DNA of 64,000 nt, from NCBI RefSeq assembly GCF_900104175.1, contig NZ_FNIX01000017.1, forward strand, positions 62,001 through 126,000. The letters are read 5' to 3'. Positions within the stretch are counted from its first letter, which is position 1; each line of letters starts with the position of its first letter. Position numbers and translations under genes: made by a program. Below the pieces are notes generated by a model. The model was not told the origin of the DNA. It ran no database searches and saw only the letters and a list, made by a program, of their open reading frames with translations. Shown here piece after piece: positions 63,908 through 64,000 of the stretch. The stretch comes from Lentzea jiangxiensis. Lineage in GTDB: Bacteria; Actinomycetota; Actinomycetes; Mycobacteriales; Pseudonocardiaceae.

Positions 63908-64000
63908 TGGTCTCTCACTCTCTCGTCGGGCACCGTGTCAGCGGTGCATCGCACTCGATTAGGTCGTGCACGATGTAAGTTACCGGACGAGATACCTCGT

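Overview
The window is high-GC DNA (about 70% G+C by eye) with strongly GC-biased third codon positions and many GTG and TTG starts. Gene content fits an actinomycete of the Pseudonocardiales (Lentzea/Saccharothrix/Amycolatopsis type): IdeR with all metal ligands, an IdeR-galK-galE block, the conserved core miaB / DUF349 gene / miaA / dapF / hflX / lexA / nrdR / nrdJ, a corynebacterial-type gluABCD transporter and an Sdh1-type succinate dehydrogenase. It looks like chromosome. I see no rRNA, tRNA, CRISPR array, prophage or intact insertion sequence. The genus is inference.

Layout. 0-10 kb: sulfurtransferase (cut by the window edge), ideR, galK, galE, an S9 peptidase, a DUF4192 gene, a secreted S15-type peptidase, adenosine deaminase, cutA. 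10-26 kb (accessory): a HelD/HelR-type RNA polymerase motor, GH4 glycosidase, lspA, endonuclease V, DUF3500 protein, a broken arsR beside an intact SRPBCC gene, an MBL hydrolase, CBS protein, a 53-residue protein too small for ordinary calling, a DUF6923-like secreted protein, DUF4239 and EcsC proteins, a rifampin phosphotransferase homologue, a broken ADP-ribosylglycohydrolase, an HNH protein. 26-44 kb (conserved core with insertions): nrdJ, nrdR with paired NrdR boxes, lexA and a short membrane gene with two SOS boxes, a regulator/P450 pair, hflX, a regulator/MFS pair around a perfect inverted repeat, SMP-30, dapF, miaA, DUF349, miaB. 44-55 kb: TAXI binding protein, a two-component system, gluABCD, an orphan response regulator, sdhCAB. 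55-64 kb: edd and eda (Entner-Doudoroff), a decayed LuxR gene, an RNA-repair pair (HD-Pnk plus RNA ligase), and secreted or membrane proteins.

How the genes work together. nrdR-nrdJ and lexA link dNTP supply and SOS control. galK/galE, edd/eda, GH4 and SMP-30 are sugar catabolism. The HelR-like motor and the Rph homologue would be complementary defences against rifamycins. The HD-Pnk/RNA-ligase pair would heal and seal broken RNA ends and is the best candidate for a distinct system.

Two repeat signals stand out beyond the genes. One is a 32-nt imperfect palindrome present four times, aligning without gaps (17158, 32013, 57893, 58020). The other is an AT-rich motif around CCGATATATCGG, seven times in very GC-rich DNA, three of them inside genes where it encodes Ile-Ser with the very rare ATA codon. 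The two occur together at about 17.2 kb and in the edd-eda spacer. Four gene remnants (arsR, ADP-ribosylglycohydrolase, LuxR, and an unassigned relic at 13.7-14.1 kb) mark the accessory stretches.
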